The notes under the pieces: generated by a model
What the model saw: the letters and a program-made list of their open reading frames with translations, nothing else
The model's database searches: none
Told to the model about the DNA's origin: nothing
Origin: Bacteroidota bacterium
GTDB lineage: Bacteria > Bacteroidota > Bacteroidia > Flavobacteriales > Crocinitomicaceae
DNA: 33,028 nucleotides
Reading direction: 5' to 3'
NCBI GenBank assembly: GCA_029558435.1
Contig: JAKQEZ010000542.1
Coordinates: 1 to 33,028 of the forward strand
In this document: piece after piece, positions 8,124 through 17,557 of the stretch
How the letters are laid out: the number at the start of each line of letters is the position of its first letter
Numbering within the stretch: the stretch's first letter is position 1
Translations under genes and position numbers: made by a program

Positions 8124-10285
8124 AGTTGCCCATTTTTTTGGAATTTGTTCAAAGGTTGTTGTGCAAATTGACGTGCTGCACCATCGAGTTCTTCCAAAAC
8201 ACTTTGTTGCATGGCAAGCGTTCCACAAATGTAAATGATGCTGCCATTTTTTAGTTGTTCAACCAAAATTTTGCCATCCCGTTTGATTAAATCGCCAACA
8301 TACACTTTAGGATTCTGTTCACGCGATAAAGCAATATTGGTAGTTACATTTTCAACATTTGCAGCTTGCACATATTTTTCATACAAAGCATACGATTGCT
8401 GTGTGCGTCCGCCCCAATAAAGCGCCACTTTTTGGTGTTTTGTGTTTTCGTGTAACATGCCTAAAAATGGTCCCATTCCAGTTCCGTTTCCAATAAAAAT
8501 AGCCGGTTTTGAAGTGTTGAAATGAAACGATGGATTGCTTTCTACAGCTGCGTTGAGCACATCGTTTTCTTGGAGTGAATAAAGGTAATTAGAACATACA
8601 CCTTTGCTATCCAAACGCACACTGATGATTAATTCTGAATCATTTAATTTTCCTATGGAGTAGTTGCGTTTGAAAGGATCGTTTGGTGGATAGACCGCCA
8701 ATAAATCTCCTGAATGAAATTTGATTTTTTTCTGTGTTTTTAATAGGAGGTTAAATGTGGTATTGCCATCAACTGTTACGTGTTCTTTTTTCACAACCGT
8801 AAAGGCGTGAGTGGGAAGTTGTTTGACCGCATAATTGACAGGAAGTGTCAATGCAATTGAACTTGCCTTTTGCCAATCCAGTGCCCAAGTTTTTAGTGAA
8901 TGATACGATTGGTTGTGAATTTTTACCAATGGTAGGATGGCTTTGGCTTGTGGATAGTGTGCCAATTCTTTTTCAACCTGTAGTGCATAATTGCAAAAAT
9001 CAGGGTAGGCCAACGAACCAAAACCAACAATGGAGTAGGAAAATGCTTGTTGGAGCGGTTGTTCTTTCCATTTTTGAAGAAATTTTGTTGCACCTGCTGG
9101 AGCATCTCCTGTTCCATAAGTAGAAGTGAGGATGATGAGGTGCTGAATTTGCGTAGCAGGTTGATAGTTATTCATTGCTGCAAGGTGCACCTTTTTACCT
9201 TCGTGCAAAAGCTGTTCGTATATTAATTTTGCAAAATTGCGAGTATTTCCTGTTTCACTGCCATACAACAATAAAATTTCGCTTTCACCTAAGGCATATT
9301 TGTTTTTGAAATTCCCCTTCATTTTTAGCAAGGTAATTTTGAATCCAGAATAGATGAAATACAAAATGCTGATGGAGCAAAGTCCTAAAATGATTGACCA
9401 AACGCTATTTTTTCTTCCTGTGTGCCAATCCAAACTTAAGGTTGCTAATTGTGTTGCTGTGGGGATGTTTTCTTGGTCTAAAATTTTATAGGTAAACTGG
9501 TCAACCGCCAAGGTTTTTTCTTTGGTAAAAATGGTGTAATATTCCATTGGGTCTTCAAACAATGGAAACTCGATGCGTTGAATGTCGCCAATTTTGTGGT
9601 GTGCAAAAGAATAAGTGCCCAATTTTTCTTTGGGATGTTCAAAATCTACCTCAAGGCGTTGTGGTTCAATAGTTTTCACAACCTCAAAACGTTTTAAAAA
9701 CAAATAACCGCCCGTAAGCGCAATGACAATGATGGGAATAAATGCCAATCGACCAAAAACAATGTGGTAAAACTGTACGTTGAGGTTTTTTTCTACTTTA
9801 TCGTAAAATGCTTTGAACGATTTGGTGCGTTGAAATACAAGTATAGTCCCAGAAATGGTAATAAAAAACAACAAAACGGCTGTTATTCCTTCTAAAAAAC
9901 GACCTGTTGTGTCTAAAAACAACGAACGGTGAAAAGTTGTCATCCAACTATAAAAAGCTGATTGTTCGCTAATTTTCCCTGAAGTTTTTCCCGTTGTTGG
10001 GTTGAATTGCACAATTTTTTGTTCACCATCGGCTGTAAAAACATCGGCAACAAAAAAGCCATTTTTATCTTTTTCGATGCTGGTAATTTCCGAATAGTGG
10101 GATTTTAATTTTTCAATGGTGTGTTGAATTGTTGTGTTGTTCCACGAATTATCAAAAGTTGTACGGTTGTTGTTTTGAACAGGTTCTACGGCTAAAAAAG
10201 CACCACTAATGGATGCTGCAAGTAAAACAACAGATGCAACAATGGCTAAAATTAGGTGACTCCATCTCCAAAACGAACGTACCAT
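8105..10285 (-). CDS. PepSY-TM / flavodoxin / ferredoxin-reductase fusion (membrane NAD(P)H oxidoreductase)
   Basis: A 726-aa fusion. Residues 1-330 carry four membrane helices of the PepSY_TM type, with conserved-looking histidines in WSHL, FHRSL, FYHIVFG and DWHTGR that could bind haem. A flavodoxin domain follows at about 335-485, with an FMN phosphate loop GSETGNT and STYGTGDAPAG. The C-terminal part is a sulfite-reductase-like FAD/NAD(P)H domain: RNYSI for FAD, GNGTGMGPF for the nucleotide, and a C-terminal tyrosine. Electrons would go from NAD(P)H through FAD and FMN to the membrane part and outward. The start chosen is the ATG at 10285; a TTG two codons earlier abuts the previous stop. 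It is directly downstream of the DUF2271 gene, in one operon. Ferric or other extracytoplasmic reduction is inferred. Confidence 0.88.
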   Translation of the reverse strand: MVRSFWRWSHLILAIVASVVLLAASISGAFLAVEPVQNNNRTTFDNSWNNTTIQHTIEKLKSHYSEITSIEKDKNGFFVADVFTADGEQKIVQFNPTTGKTSGKISEQSAFYSWMTTFHRSLFLDTTGRFLEGITAVLLFFITISGTILVFQRTKSFKAFYDKVEKNLNVQFYHIVFGRLAFIPIIVIALTGGYLFLKRFEVVKTIEPQRLEVDFEHPKEKLGTYSFAHHKIGDIQRIEFPLFEDPMEYYTIFTKEKTLAVDQFTYKILDQENIPTATQLATLSLDWHTGRKNSVWSIILGLCSISILYFIYSGFKITLLKMKGNFKNKYALGESEILLLYGSETGNTRNFAKLIYEQLLHEGKKVHLAAMNNYQPATQIQHLIILTSTYGTGDAPAGATKFLQKWKEQPLQQAFSYSIVGFGSLAYPDFCNYALQVEKELAHYPQAKAILPLVKIHNQSYHSLKTWALDWQKASSIALTLPVNYAVKQLPTHAFTVVKKEHVTVDGNTTFNLLLKTQKKIKFHSGDLLAVYPPNDPFKRNYSIGKLNDSELIISVRLDSKGVCSNYLYSLQENDVLNAAVESNPSFHFNTSKPAIFIGNGTGMGPFLGMLHENTKHQKVALYWGGRTQQSYALYEKYVQAANVENVTTNIALSREQNPKVYVGDLIKRDGKILVEQLKNGSIIYICGTLAMQQSVLEELDGAARQFAQQPLNKFQKNGQLKMDCY

Positions 10286-10291
10286 AAACAA

Positions 10292-10789
10292 TTAATTACT
10301 TGGAATTAAACGAACAACACTCACGTATTCTTTCCCATTGATGTTTTTGTTGATATTGCCTGTATTGAGTTCAAATTCAACGTCATTGGATACGTATTTT
10401 TGGTCTTCTACCCCTGATTCTACACGGATTTTGTATTTTTTATTGAGGGCATAGGAAGGAACTTTTATCAAAACAACTCTGCGCTGACTTCCTGCAATGG
10501 ATGCACCGGTAATACCATCAATTTTTTCTTTAGCTGCCGAATGAAAATCCCACCATTTGGTCATTTCATCGTACCATTTTTTATCTTTCCCAAGTACGCT
10601 AAGGGTTCTGTCGTAATTTCCATCCGGTTTTATAAGTGAAACAACCACCATTGCTTTTTCGCCTTTGTAACTCACCATTTGAATTAAGCATTTGTATTTG
10701 ATATCGCCTTCGCTAGAGATAAACGACAATCCAATACTTACAAATAAAATGAAAACACTGATTTTGCTATAATTTAAAAAACGTTTCAT
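10292..10789 (-). CDS. DUF2271 family periplasmic protein with FMN-attachment-like motif
   Basis: A 165-aa protein with an N-terminal hydrophobic export segment (about residues 8-25). The core YKCLIQMVSYKGEKAMVVVS and the WYDEMTKWW region match DUF2271. Residues 91-97 read DGITGAS, which fits the DGx(S/T)GA(S/T) motif that ApbE-type flavin transferases modify (compare SGAT of NqrC). Ser97 would be the acceptor. Its gene ends only 6 bases before the ATG of the PepSY/flavodoxin/reductase fusion, so it is likely the periplasmic electron acceptor of that enzyme. Family assignment is good; flavinylation is inferred, and no apbE gene is in the window. Confidence 0.75.
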   Translation of the reverse strand: MKRFLNYSKISVFILFVSIGLSFISSEGDIKYKCLIQMVSYKGEKAMVVVSLIKPDGNYDRTLSVLGKDKKWYDEMTKWWDFHSAAKEKIDGITGASIAGSQRRVVLIKVPSYALNKKYKIRVESGVEDQKYVSNDVEFELNTGNINKNINGKEYVSVVRLIPSN

Positions 10790-10835
10790 GCACTTATGTT
10801 TTGATTATTTGAGTAAACTTTTCTTGTAAAAGTTA

Positions 10836-10869
10836 CAAAAATAATGAATTTATGGATGTTTTTATCCAA
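10836..10869 (-). promoter_or_regulatory. Bacteroidota-type promoter for the DUF2271/PepSY-reductase operon
   Basis: On the minus strand, TATTTTTG (10843-10836) matches TAnnTTTG. TTG (10869-10867) sits 23 bases upstream. The ATG is at 10789, leaving a leader of roughly 40 bases. Confidence 0.5.
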
Positions 10870-10887
10870 TTATTGCGCCAAAAAATA

Positions 10888-11457
10888 CTAAATACAATAA
10901 AAGAAATTAATCAATTGCAAAGCTCCAATTCCAATTAAAACAGGCATGATGTAATCGGTTACTAACAAGCGTCGTTTTATGGAATATACAGCACTCAACC
11001 CCGAAATGATGAAAGTAAGGGAAACATACCAAAGGGGAGGATTGAACAAACAACCAAGTGTCATGGCAGCGGGTACCAACCATTCTAATTTTAGCACGTT
11101 TTTATCACGATCATAGCTCAGCAAAACAAAAAAGGTAGAAAGCAATAACCATTGGATAATGCGCACAACATCAAACAGCAAGGTGTTGTACAATTGTTGT
11201 TGTTGGGTTGGATTGAGGAAAATTTCCCAAAAAAATGGATGTGCAGCGATAGAAAATAAAGAATAACCAAAGAGCAACCAATGAAAACGGTCTATTGATT
11301 TTCTGTTTTCTACAAAAGCACTAGCAATCATTACAAAAACAAACAATTCTGAATAGGTTACAGGCACCAAAAAATAATGGTGTTGAAACAAATTAAAAAC
11401 ACCAAATAATAAGTAGGTTAAAACTACAACTTGGATGGTTTTAATGGTGGTAGCCAT
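10888..11457 (-). CDS. Uncharacterised multi-pass membrane protein coupled to map
   Basis: A 189-aa, strongly hydrophobic protein with about six predicted membrane helices (residues about 7-25, 35-50, 60-72, 92-112, 128-155 and 168-187) and an aromatic-rich character (FQHHYF, HPFFWEIF). I do not recognise a family and see no catalytic motif. Its ATG shares one base with the map stop codon (TAATG), so its translation is probably coupled to map. No terminator is evident after it. Confidence 0.65.
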   Translation of the reverse strand: MATTIKTIQVVVLTYLLFGVFNLFQHHYFLVPVTYSELFVFVMIASAFVENRKSIDRFHWLLFGYSLFSIAAHPFFWEIFLNPTQQQQLYNTLLFDVVRIIQWLLLSTFFVLLSYDRDKNVLKLEWLVPAAMTLGCLFNPPLWYVSLTFIISGLSAVYSIKRRLLVTDYIMPVLIGIGALQLINFFYCI

Positions 11458-12233
11458 TATTTTTTAGAAAGTGCTTCGTGAATGTAATCAAATGTAGAAA
11501 GGATTACTGGTTCGCCATCCACTACTGCTATGTCATGTTCAAAATGGGCACTTGGTTTTCCATCAGCCGTTACAATGGTCCATTCATCTTCTAGAACCAC
11601 CACTTTTTCTGTCCCAACATTAATCATTGGTTCAATGGCAATGGTGAGTCCGTTTTGAATTTTCTTACCATGTCCGCGACGTCCGTAGTTTGGAACTTGA
11701 GGATCTTCGTGCATTTTTTTACCTAATCCGTGTCCTACCAAATCACGTACAACGCCATAGCCGTGTTTTTCAGCATGTGTTTGAATGGCCCAGCCAATAT
11801 CGTCGATGCGGTTACCTACTTTTGCTTGTGCAATACCGAGGTACAAACATTCTTCGGTTACTTTTAACAATTGTTTTTTCTCATCCGATACTTCGCCAAT
11901 TGCAAATGTATAGGCATGATCGCCATAATATCCTTTGTAAAGCGCACCACAATCTACCGAAACGATGTCGCCTTCTTGAATTTTAATATCGGTTGGAAGT
12001 CCGTGCACCACTTGTTCATTGATAGACACCAACAAAGTACTAGGGCAACCATACAATCCTTTAAAACCAGGGATTGCATTTTGAGATTTGATGTATTCTT
12101 CGGCCATTTGATCCAATTCCAAACCTGTAATTCCAGGGCGTATCATTTCGGCTACTTTTCCTAATGTTCTACTCACAATTTGAGCAGCTTCGCGCATGAT
12201 TGCGATTTCATCGGATGTTTTGTAAATAATCAT
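11457..12233 (-). CDS. map: Type I methionyl aminopeptidase
   Basis: A 258-aa protein from MIIYKTSDEI, the usual N-terminus in this phylum. It removes the initiator methionine from nascent cytoplasmic proteins. All five metal ligands are visible: D94 and D105 (SVDCGALYKGYYGD), H168 (GHGLG), E201 (IEPM) and E232 (FEHD). H78 (VVHG) is the substrate-binding histidine. An upstream ATG at 12254 (MKFLRR) is possible but would leave a leader of only a few bases after the promoter. The further TTG at 12266 lies inside the promoter box, so 12233 is preferred. The stop overlaps the next gene by one base. Confidence 0.95.
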   Translation of the reverse strand: MIIYKTSDEIAIMREAAQIVSRTLGKVAEMIRPGITGLELDQMAEEYIKSQNAIPGFKGLYGCPSTLLVSINEQVVHGLPTDIKIQEGDIVSVDCGALYKGYYGDHAYTFAIGEVSDEKKQLLKVTEECLYLGIAQAKVGNRIDDIGWAIQTHAEKHGYGVVRDLVGHGLGKKMHEDPQVPNYGRRGHGKKIQNGLTIAIEPMINVGTEKVVVLEDEWTIVTADGKPSAHFEHDIAVVDGEPVILSTFDYIHEALSKK

Positions 12234-12263
12234 ATCTCTACGTAAAAATTTCATTTGTGGGTG

Positions 12264-12297
12264 CAAAAATACAAAAAAGACGGCACAATTGATTCAA
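12264..12297 (-). promoter_or_regulatory. Bacteroidota-type promoter for map
   Basis: On the minus strand, TATTTTTG (12271-12264) matches TAnnTTTG. TTG (12297-12295) lies 23 bases upstream. The TTG of the -7 box itself is in frame with map and could be mistaken for a start codon. Confidence 0.5.
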
Positions 12298-12302
12298 TTC
12301 TA

Positions 12303-13904
12303 TTATTTCACTTCTTGCATTAATTTGCGCACCAATGGCGAAATAGCAATCAACACAATGCCTGCAATCAAGGCATAAATGGCCAATTGCAAATATCCAT
12401 CGGTGTAGGTCATTAATTTTTGAGTTGGTGAATCGTTAACCCCTGCCTCTGCCATGTTGGCTCCCAAAAGTCCGGCCACATATTGACCATAAGCACTTGC
12501 CAAAAACCACATACCCATCATCACACCTTGCAAACGAAGGGGCGATAACTTGGTCATAATGGACAAACCAATAGGAGAGAGACATAACTCACCAAAAGTT
12601 ATAATCAAATAGGCTACTGTAAACACATCTAGACTTGCAATTCCTGCTGCTACTTGGAAGAAACGAGTGGCATAAAAAGTATAAAATGCGGCTGCTAGGA
12701 AAACAAAGCCCAATCCAAATTTTACAACAGTATTGGGTTCTAATTTTTTCTTTGCCAATGCTATCCAAATTAAACCAACTATTGGCGCAAAAATGATTAC
12801 AAACAAAGAATTGGCTGAGTTGTTCACGCCGTTGGGATCCAAGTGTAAACCGCCTAAAATTTTATCGTCCAAGTTATTAGCAGCAAAAATACTCAATGAG
12901 CCTCCGCTTTGCTCAAAAAATGCCCAAAACAGGATGGAAAATAGGATGAAAACAAGTGCTGCAATCAATTTTTTACGTTCCGCTGATGAATGTTTAGCCA
13001 TTTCGTAGAACAAATATATCAAGGTGAGCGGACCAACGATGTACATGAATAGATCGGTATATTCGGGTTTGGAAACCATTGAAAGAATAACGGGAATTGC
13101 CAAAATTGATCCAGCATAGGTAGCATATTCCATCCATTTCTTTTTGGAAGGTACTGCCATTTTTCCAGTTTTTTCGTTTTTTTCTAAAAGGGGCGACAAT
13201 CCGATGGGGCCCAAGTGTTTTTTGACAAATAATAAGTTGATTAAACTAATTGTCATCACCACGGCTGCCAATCCAAATGCAACGTTCCAGCGGTAACCTT
13301 CGGGAATAAAGCTTCCAAACAATTGTCCTTTTCCTATGGAAATACAAGCATATCCACCCAACAATGCTCCAATGTTGATGCCCGAATAGAACAACGAAAA
13401 TCCAGCATCTCTGCGTTCATCTCCATTTTTATACAACGAGCCTACCATGGTTGAAATATTGGGTTTAAAAAAACCAGTTCCGATGACTGTAAAACTAATT
13501 CCCAAGAAAAAAGTAAACTCAGAAATGGCATCTTTGTGGATGGAAAGAATTAAACTTCCCGTAATCATAAGCAAGGCGCCCCAAACCAATGATTTTCGAA
13601 ATCCTAAGATTTTATCGGCAAACAAACCTCCAATGAAAGTGAAGGCATATACAAAAGCTTGTGTGGCTCCATATTGCAGGTTGGCCTGTGTTTCTGTCAT
13701 TTTGCTACCATCGGCAAGAATTAACTCGGTAATCATGAAGTAGGTGAGTACGCCGCGCATACCATAAAAACAAAAACGTTCCCACATTTCGGAGAAAAAA
13801 AGTCCCCAAATTTGTTTTGGATATTTGCCTTCAAAATTTTGAATTTGTTCTAATTCGCGTGCCATTGCAGCCGCATCAATGGATTGTTCAGTAGTGTTGC
13901 TCAT
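12303..13904 (-). CDS. POT/PTR family proton-dependent oligopeptide transporter (copy 1)
   Basis: A 533-aa MFS membrane protein of about 12-14 helices. The POT signature ExxERF is at residues 39-44 (EMWERFCFYG), where the glutamates and arginine couple protons to peptide transport. A second family pattern is GTGFFKPNISTMVG, then FYSGINIGALLG. It should import di- and tripeptides across the inner membrane. It is the last of three tandem minus-strand POT genes. The next gene of the array, upstream in transcription, has its own terminator, so this one is probably transcribed separately. Exact substrates cannot be told from sequence. Confidence 0.93.
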   Translation of the reverse strand: MSNTTEQSIDAAAMARELEQIQNFEGKYPKQIWGLFFSEMWERFCFYGMRGVLTYFMITELILADGSKMTETQANLQYGATQAFVYAFTFIGGLFADKILGFRKSLVWGALLMITGSLILSIHKDAISEFTFFLGISFTVIGTGFFKPNISTMVGSLYKNGDERRDAGFSLFYSGINIGALLGGYACISIGKGQLFGSFIPEGYRWNVAFGLAAVVMTISLINLLFVKKHLGPIGLSPLLEKNEKTGKMAVPSKKKWMEYATYAGSILAIPVILSMVSKPEYTDLFMYIVGPLTLIYLFYEMAKHSSAERKKLIAALVFILFSILFWAFFEQSGGSLSIFAANNLDDKILGGLHLDPNGVNNSANSLFVIIFAPIVGLIWIALAKKKLEPNTVVKFGLGFVFLAAAFYTFYATRFFQVAAGIASLDVFTVAYLIITFGELCLSPIGLSIMTKLSPLRLQGVMMGMWFLASAYGQYVAGLLGANMAEAGVNDSPTQKLMTYTDGYLQLAIYALIAGIVLIAISPLVRKLMQEVK

Positions 13905-14029
13905 TTTTATAGTTTTTATCTTGCATTGTTTACAAGCGACTTTAAATGTAATTATTCTGTTTAAAAAAATGTACTATCCAGAATATTTTTTAGTTATTGA
14001 TGCGTAAAATATCCTTTTTAGGCATAAAA

Positions 14030-14059
14030 AAACATCCTAACAAAACTGCTAGGATGTTT
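14030..14059 (-). terminator. Rho-independent terminator after POT copy 2
   Basis: AAACATCCTA (14030-14039) and TAGGATGTTT (14050-14059) form a perfect 10-bp stem with a 10-base loop. On the minus strand the stem is followed by a T-run (complement of the A-run at 14026-14032). It lies just past the stop codon of the POT gene that ends at 14083. Confidence 0.85.
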
Positions 14060-14082
14060 CTATAAGATGGAGGGTGTGTGGT

Positions 14083-15555
14083 TTATTTCACACCGTGCAT
14101 TAATTTTCCAATAAATTTATTGAGCGAGATAAGTAACAATCCACAAATCATTACAAATATTGCAATGAAGGTGAAGATTTGTCCAGCACCCATTGTTTCC
14201 ACAACTGAAGCCAAATAACCTCCAATAAAGTTAGCAACAGAAGAAGATAACATCCAAACAGCCATCAAGATAGAAGCTAATTTTGGCGGTGCTAATTTTG
14301 TTACCACAGAAAGTCCAACTGGCGATAAACACAACTCACCAATGGTGTGCAATAAATAAGTCATAATCAACCACATCAAAGCAGCTTTATTGGCTTCGTC
14401 TTCAATGTTTCCGTTTGCAGCTCTTTCGCCAACAGCTCCAAGCATGAATAAGAATCCTAACCCTAAGATGATCATTCCCACACCCATTTTTACAGGAGTA
14501 GATAAGCGTTTTCCTAATTTAGAATTCCAGAAAATAGCAAACAATGGTGCCAATGCCACAATAAAAATTGGATTCACTGATTGAAACCAAGAAGTAGGGA
14601 TTTCAAAACCACCAATTGAACGGTCGATAAACTTATCGGTATAAAGTGAAAGCGATGAACCAGCTTGTTCAAAACCAGCCCAGAAAAACACGGCAAATGC
14701 AAATAAGATGAAGATAACAGAAATACGTTGTTTCTCTTGCTCTTTGTTCAGAACTTCACCCGTTTCAGGGTTTACAGATACGTTTGAGTCAATTTCAACT
14801 TCTGTTAACGTTCTGTCAACTACTTCACTGTCCAATGTTTCAATGTCTAATGAAGAGCTATCGGTAATATTAGCGGGTTTAACTTTCTTTTTAGATGAAA
14901 TTGGTTTTTTACCTAAATCACCTAAATATTTTTGTCCAAGTGTGTTAAAAATTAACTGACCAATCAACATACCAACACCAGAAGCTAAGAATCCATAACG
15001 GTATCCGTAAGAAATCGTTCCGTCTGCATTTTCTGTCATGAATAAGTTGTCTGTAAAATAACCAATGATGAACGGTGCAATTAAAGCTCCAAGGTTAATT
15101 CCCATATAGAAAATTGAGAATGCCGAGTCTCTTCTGCTATCGCCATCTTTGTACAATCCACCAACCAATGTAGAAATGTTTGGTTTGAAGAAACCGTTAC
15201 CAATAATTAAAAGGAACAAACCAAGGTAAAGCCCCGTCATATTTGTAAATGCAAATAATGTAAATTGCCCTATCATCATGGTGATACCACCAATTGTAAT
15301 CGACAAGCGTTTACCTAAATATTTATCGGCTAACCAACCACCAATTAACGGCGTGAAGTAAACTAAACCTGTAAAATATCCGTACAACAACGTTGCACTT
15401 TGCGGATCCATTGCCAACCCTCCTTCAAATAATTTTTTCGTTAAATAAAGAATTAGAATGGCGCGCATTCCGTAATAACTGAAACGTTCCCACATCTCAG
15501 TGAAAAACAAAAGATATAAACCTTTTGGATGTCCTTTTTCTACTGTTGTACTCAT
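14083..15555 (-). CDS. POT/PTR family proton-dependent oligopeptide transporter (copy 2)
   Basis: A 490-aa MFS transporter. The ExxERF motif is at residues 20-25 (EMWERFSYYG), followed by GNGFFKPNISTLVG and FYMGINLGALIAPF. A hydrophilic acidic linker of about 50 residues (around 225-275, including TDSSSLDIETLDSEVVD) separates the two helix bundles. This is the shortest of the three copies and closest to a plain 12-helix form. It is flanked by noncoding gaps of 127 and 178 bases and a terminator, so it may be an independent unit. Predicted to import small peptides with protons. Confidence 0.93.
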   Translation of the reverse strand: MSTTVEKGHPKGLYLLFFTEMWERFSYYGMRAILILYLTKKLFEGGLAMDPQSATLLYGYFTGLVYFTPLIGGWLADKYLGKRLSITIGGITMMIGQFTLFAFTNMTGLYLGLFLLIIGNGFFKPNISTLVGGLYKDGDSRRDSAFSIFYMGINLGALIAPFIIGYFTDNLFMTENADGTISYGYRYGFLASGVGMLIGQLIFNTLGQKYLGDLGKKPISSKKKVKPANITDSSSLDIETLDSEVVDRTLTEVEIDSNVSVNPETGEVLNKEQEKQRISVIFILFAFAVFFWAGFEQAGSSLSLYTDKFIDRSIGGFEIPTSWFQSVNPIFIVALAPLFAIFWNSKLGKRLSTPVKMGVGMIILGLGFLFMLGAVGERAANGNIEDEANKAALMWLIMTYLLHTIGELCLSPVGLSVVTKLAPPKLASILMAVWMLSSSVANFIGGYLASVVETMGAGQIFTFIAIFVMICGLLLISLNKFIGKLMHGVK

Positions 15556-15682
15556 TTTTAAGTTTTAAAATTGAAAGTCGTGAAGTTAACAATTTTTAGA
15601 AAAAAAATACTTTTCCACTACTTTTTTTAAAAAGTAACGAATAAAAATTACAAGGTGTTTAAATTAAATAACTGACAATTAA

Positions 15683-17461
15683 TTATCTAACTCCGTGTAA
15701 TAATTTTTTCAATACTGGATGCAACAACATAATGATAATTGCTACCACCAACGGAATGGCCGTAAACAATAAGAAAAAGTGACTTAATGAATACGATTCT
15801 TTGATGGCTTCTACTTGTCCGCCCAATACTGCTGCTAATTTTTGTGCAATGGCAATGGCCAAGTACCAAATTCCATACATAAACGCTAACATGCGCACCG
15901 GCACCAATTTACTTACATACGAAAGTCCAACCGGAGAAATAAACAACTCCCCAATGGTATGGAATAAATAGGTGAGCACCAACCAAACCATTGAAATTTT
16001 CACTCCTTCGGAAATGCCCCACGAACCAATGGCAAGCACCAAAAATCCGATGGCAACGAAAATTAATCCAAAACCATATTTGAAAGCAACAGCTGGATTG
16101 TGTTTAGAATCCCAAATTTTTGAGATAGAAGAGGCTAAAAGAATGATGAAAAATGAATTGAGCGTTGAGAACCAAGAAACGGTAATTTCAGAAGCCTCTG
16201 CTGTAAATTCTTTGTACAACATGGTTAACACCGCCATCCAAATCAAGGCAAAACAAACGAATAAAATAACGTTTGAAACACTGATTTTATCCCAAGTGAC
16301 GCGTGCCAATTTGATAAGAACCCATGAAATAATGGAAAGCGGAACAACAGCCAACAATGCATTTACGATATTAAATGTTGTTAAGGCACTGCCCACTAGA
16401 GTACGGTCAACATAATCGCGGGCAACAATTACCAATGAAGAAGCACCTTGCTCAAAACTCATGAAGAAAAATAGAAGTGAACCTGCCAAAATGATGATGG
16501 CAAACATTCTATCGCGCACTACTTTTCCATAGCGCATAATACGACTCACCAATAAATAGAAAAACAATATCAACGTTGCAATAATGACTACAAACTGACC
16601 TCTAAAAACTCCTCCATTACCTGTGGAAATATCTAAAAACTTGAACATATCCATGTCTGGAATATTTTTAGAAATAGGGTCGTTGAAGGCATATAATAAT
16701 CCTAAAACAGATACAATGCTGATTAAAATAATATCCAATTTTTTGAATGGATTTCTGATTTTTTCATCGGGATGCTTGTAATTATCTTCGTTGTCATCTT
16801 CCGAAGTTTGTTTTTTTACGTCGCCAATTGTTCCAAACAATGGTTTTGCCAACCAAAATTGGATGGTTCCCAACAACATAAAAATACCGGCCAATCCAAA
16901 ACCATAATGCCAACCAAAGCGCTCTGCAAAGTAACCGCACAACATCATTCCAAAGAAAGCACCTGCGTTTACACCCATGTAAAAAATGGTATATCCACCG
17001 TCTTTCTTTTCGGGTGTGTTTTTATACATTTCACCAATAATTGAAGGCATATTAGGTTTAAAGAATCCAGTCCCTAATACCAAACAAGCCAATCCTATAA
17101 AAAACGTAGCATTGCTTTCAATGGCCATGCTGGCATGTCCAATGGTCATGATGATAGCACCAATGATAACCGATTTCCACGAGCCAAGTACTTTATCTGC
17201 CAAAACACCACCAAAAACTGGAGTGATGTAAAGTAACATTACATAAGTCCCATACAAGGCAGATGCCGATTCTACTGTCCAACCCAATCCAGATCTTGCA
17301 TCACCTGCAATAACAGCAGCGGTGAGGTATTGGATTAACAAAACACGCATTCCGTAGAATGAAAAACGCTCCCACATCTCGGTGAAAAACAAAACGAATA
17401 ATCCGCTTGGGTGACCCAAAACTTGAGGTTGAACGAAGTCAAGAGATTTGCTATTGCTCAT
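15683..17461 (-). CDS. POT/PTR family proton-dependent oligopeptide transporter (copy 3)
   Basis: A 592-aa MFS transporter, the longest of the three. ExxERF is at residues 28-33 (EMWERFSFYG), then GTGFFKPNMPSIIG and FYMGVNAGAFFG. The extra length lies in the middle, where a charged linker (QTSEDDNEDNYKHPDEK, about 220-236) is followed by additional hydrophobic helices, suggesting the 14-helix form common in bacterial POTs. It differs from the other two along its whole length, so the array is not a recent duplication. Predicted peptide:proton symporter of the inner membrane. Confidence 0.93.
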   Translation of the reverse strand: MSNSKSLDFVQPQVLGHPSGLFVLFFTEMWERFSFYGMRVLLIQYLTAAVIAGDARSGLGWTVESASALYGTYVMLLYITPVFGGVLADKVLGSWKSVIIGAIIMTIGHASMAIESNATFFIGLACLVLGTGFFKPNMPSIIGEMYKNTPEKKDGGYTIFYMGVNAGAFFGMMLCGYFAERFGWHYGFGLAGIFMLLGTIQFWLAKPLFGTIGDVKKQTSEDDNEDNYKHPDEKIRNPFKKLDIILISIVSVLGLLYAFNDPISKNIPDMDMFKFLDISTGNGGVFRGQFVVIIATLILFFYLLVSRIMRYGKVVRDRMFAIIILAGSLLFFFMSFEQGASSLVIVARDYVDRTLVGSALTTFNIVNALLAVVPLSIISWVLIKLARVTWDKISVSNVILFVCFALIWMAVLTMLYKEFTAEASEITVSWFSTLNSFFIILLASSISKIWDSKHNPAVAFKYGFGLIFVAIGFLVLAIGSWGISEGVKISMVWLVLTYLFHTIGELFISPVGLSYVSKLVPVRMLAFMYGIWYLAIAIAQKLAAVLGGQVEAIKESYSLSHFFLLFTAIPLVVAIIIMLLHPVLKKLLHGVR

Positions 17462-17557
17462 TGGTTTTTATTGATTTTTGTGTAATTAAAATCTCCGAAA
17501 ATACAGTTTTTTTTCAATAAATGACCAGTTTTTGAGCAATAGCAACTTAAAAATCCT

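Noticed and set aside
10853..10868. TGGAT/ATCCA hairpin after the unknown membrane protein
   Set aside because: The stem is only 5 bp with no following T-run in the right place, and it overlaps the promoter of the DUF2271 operon.
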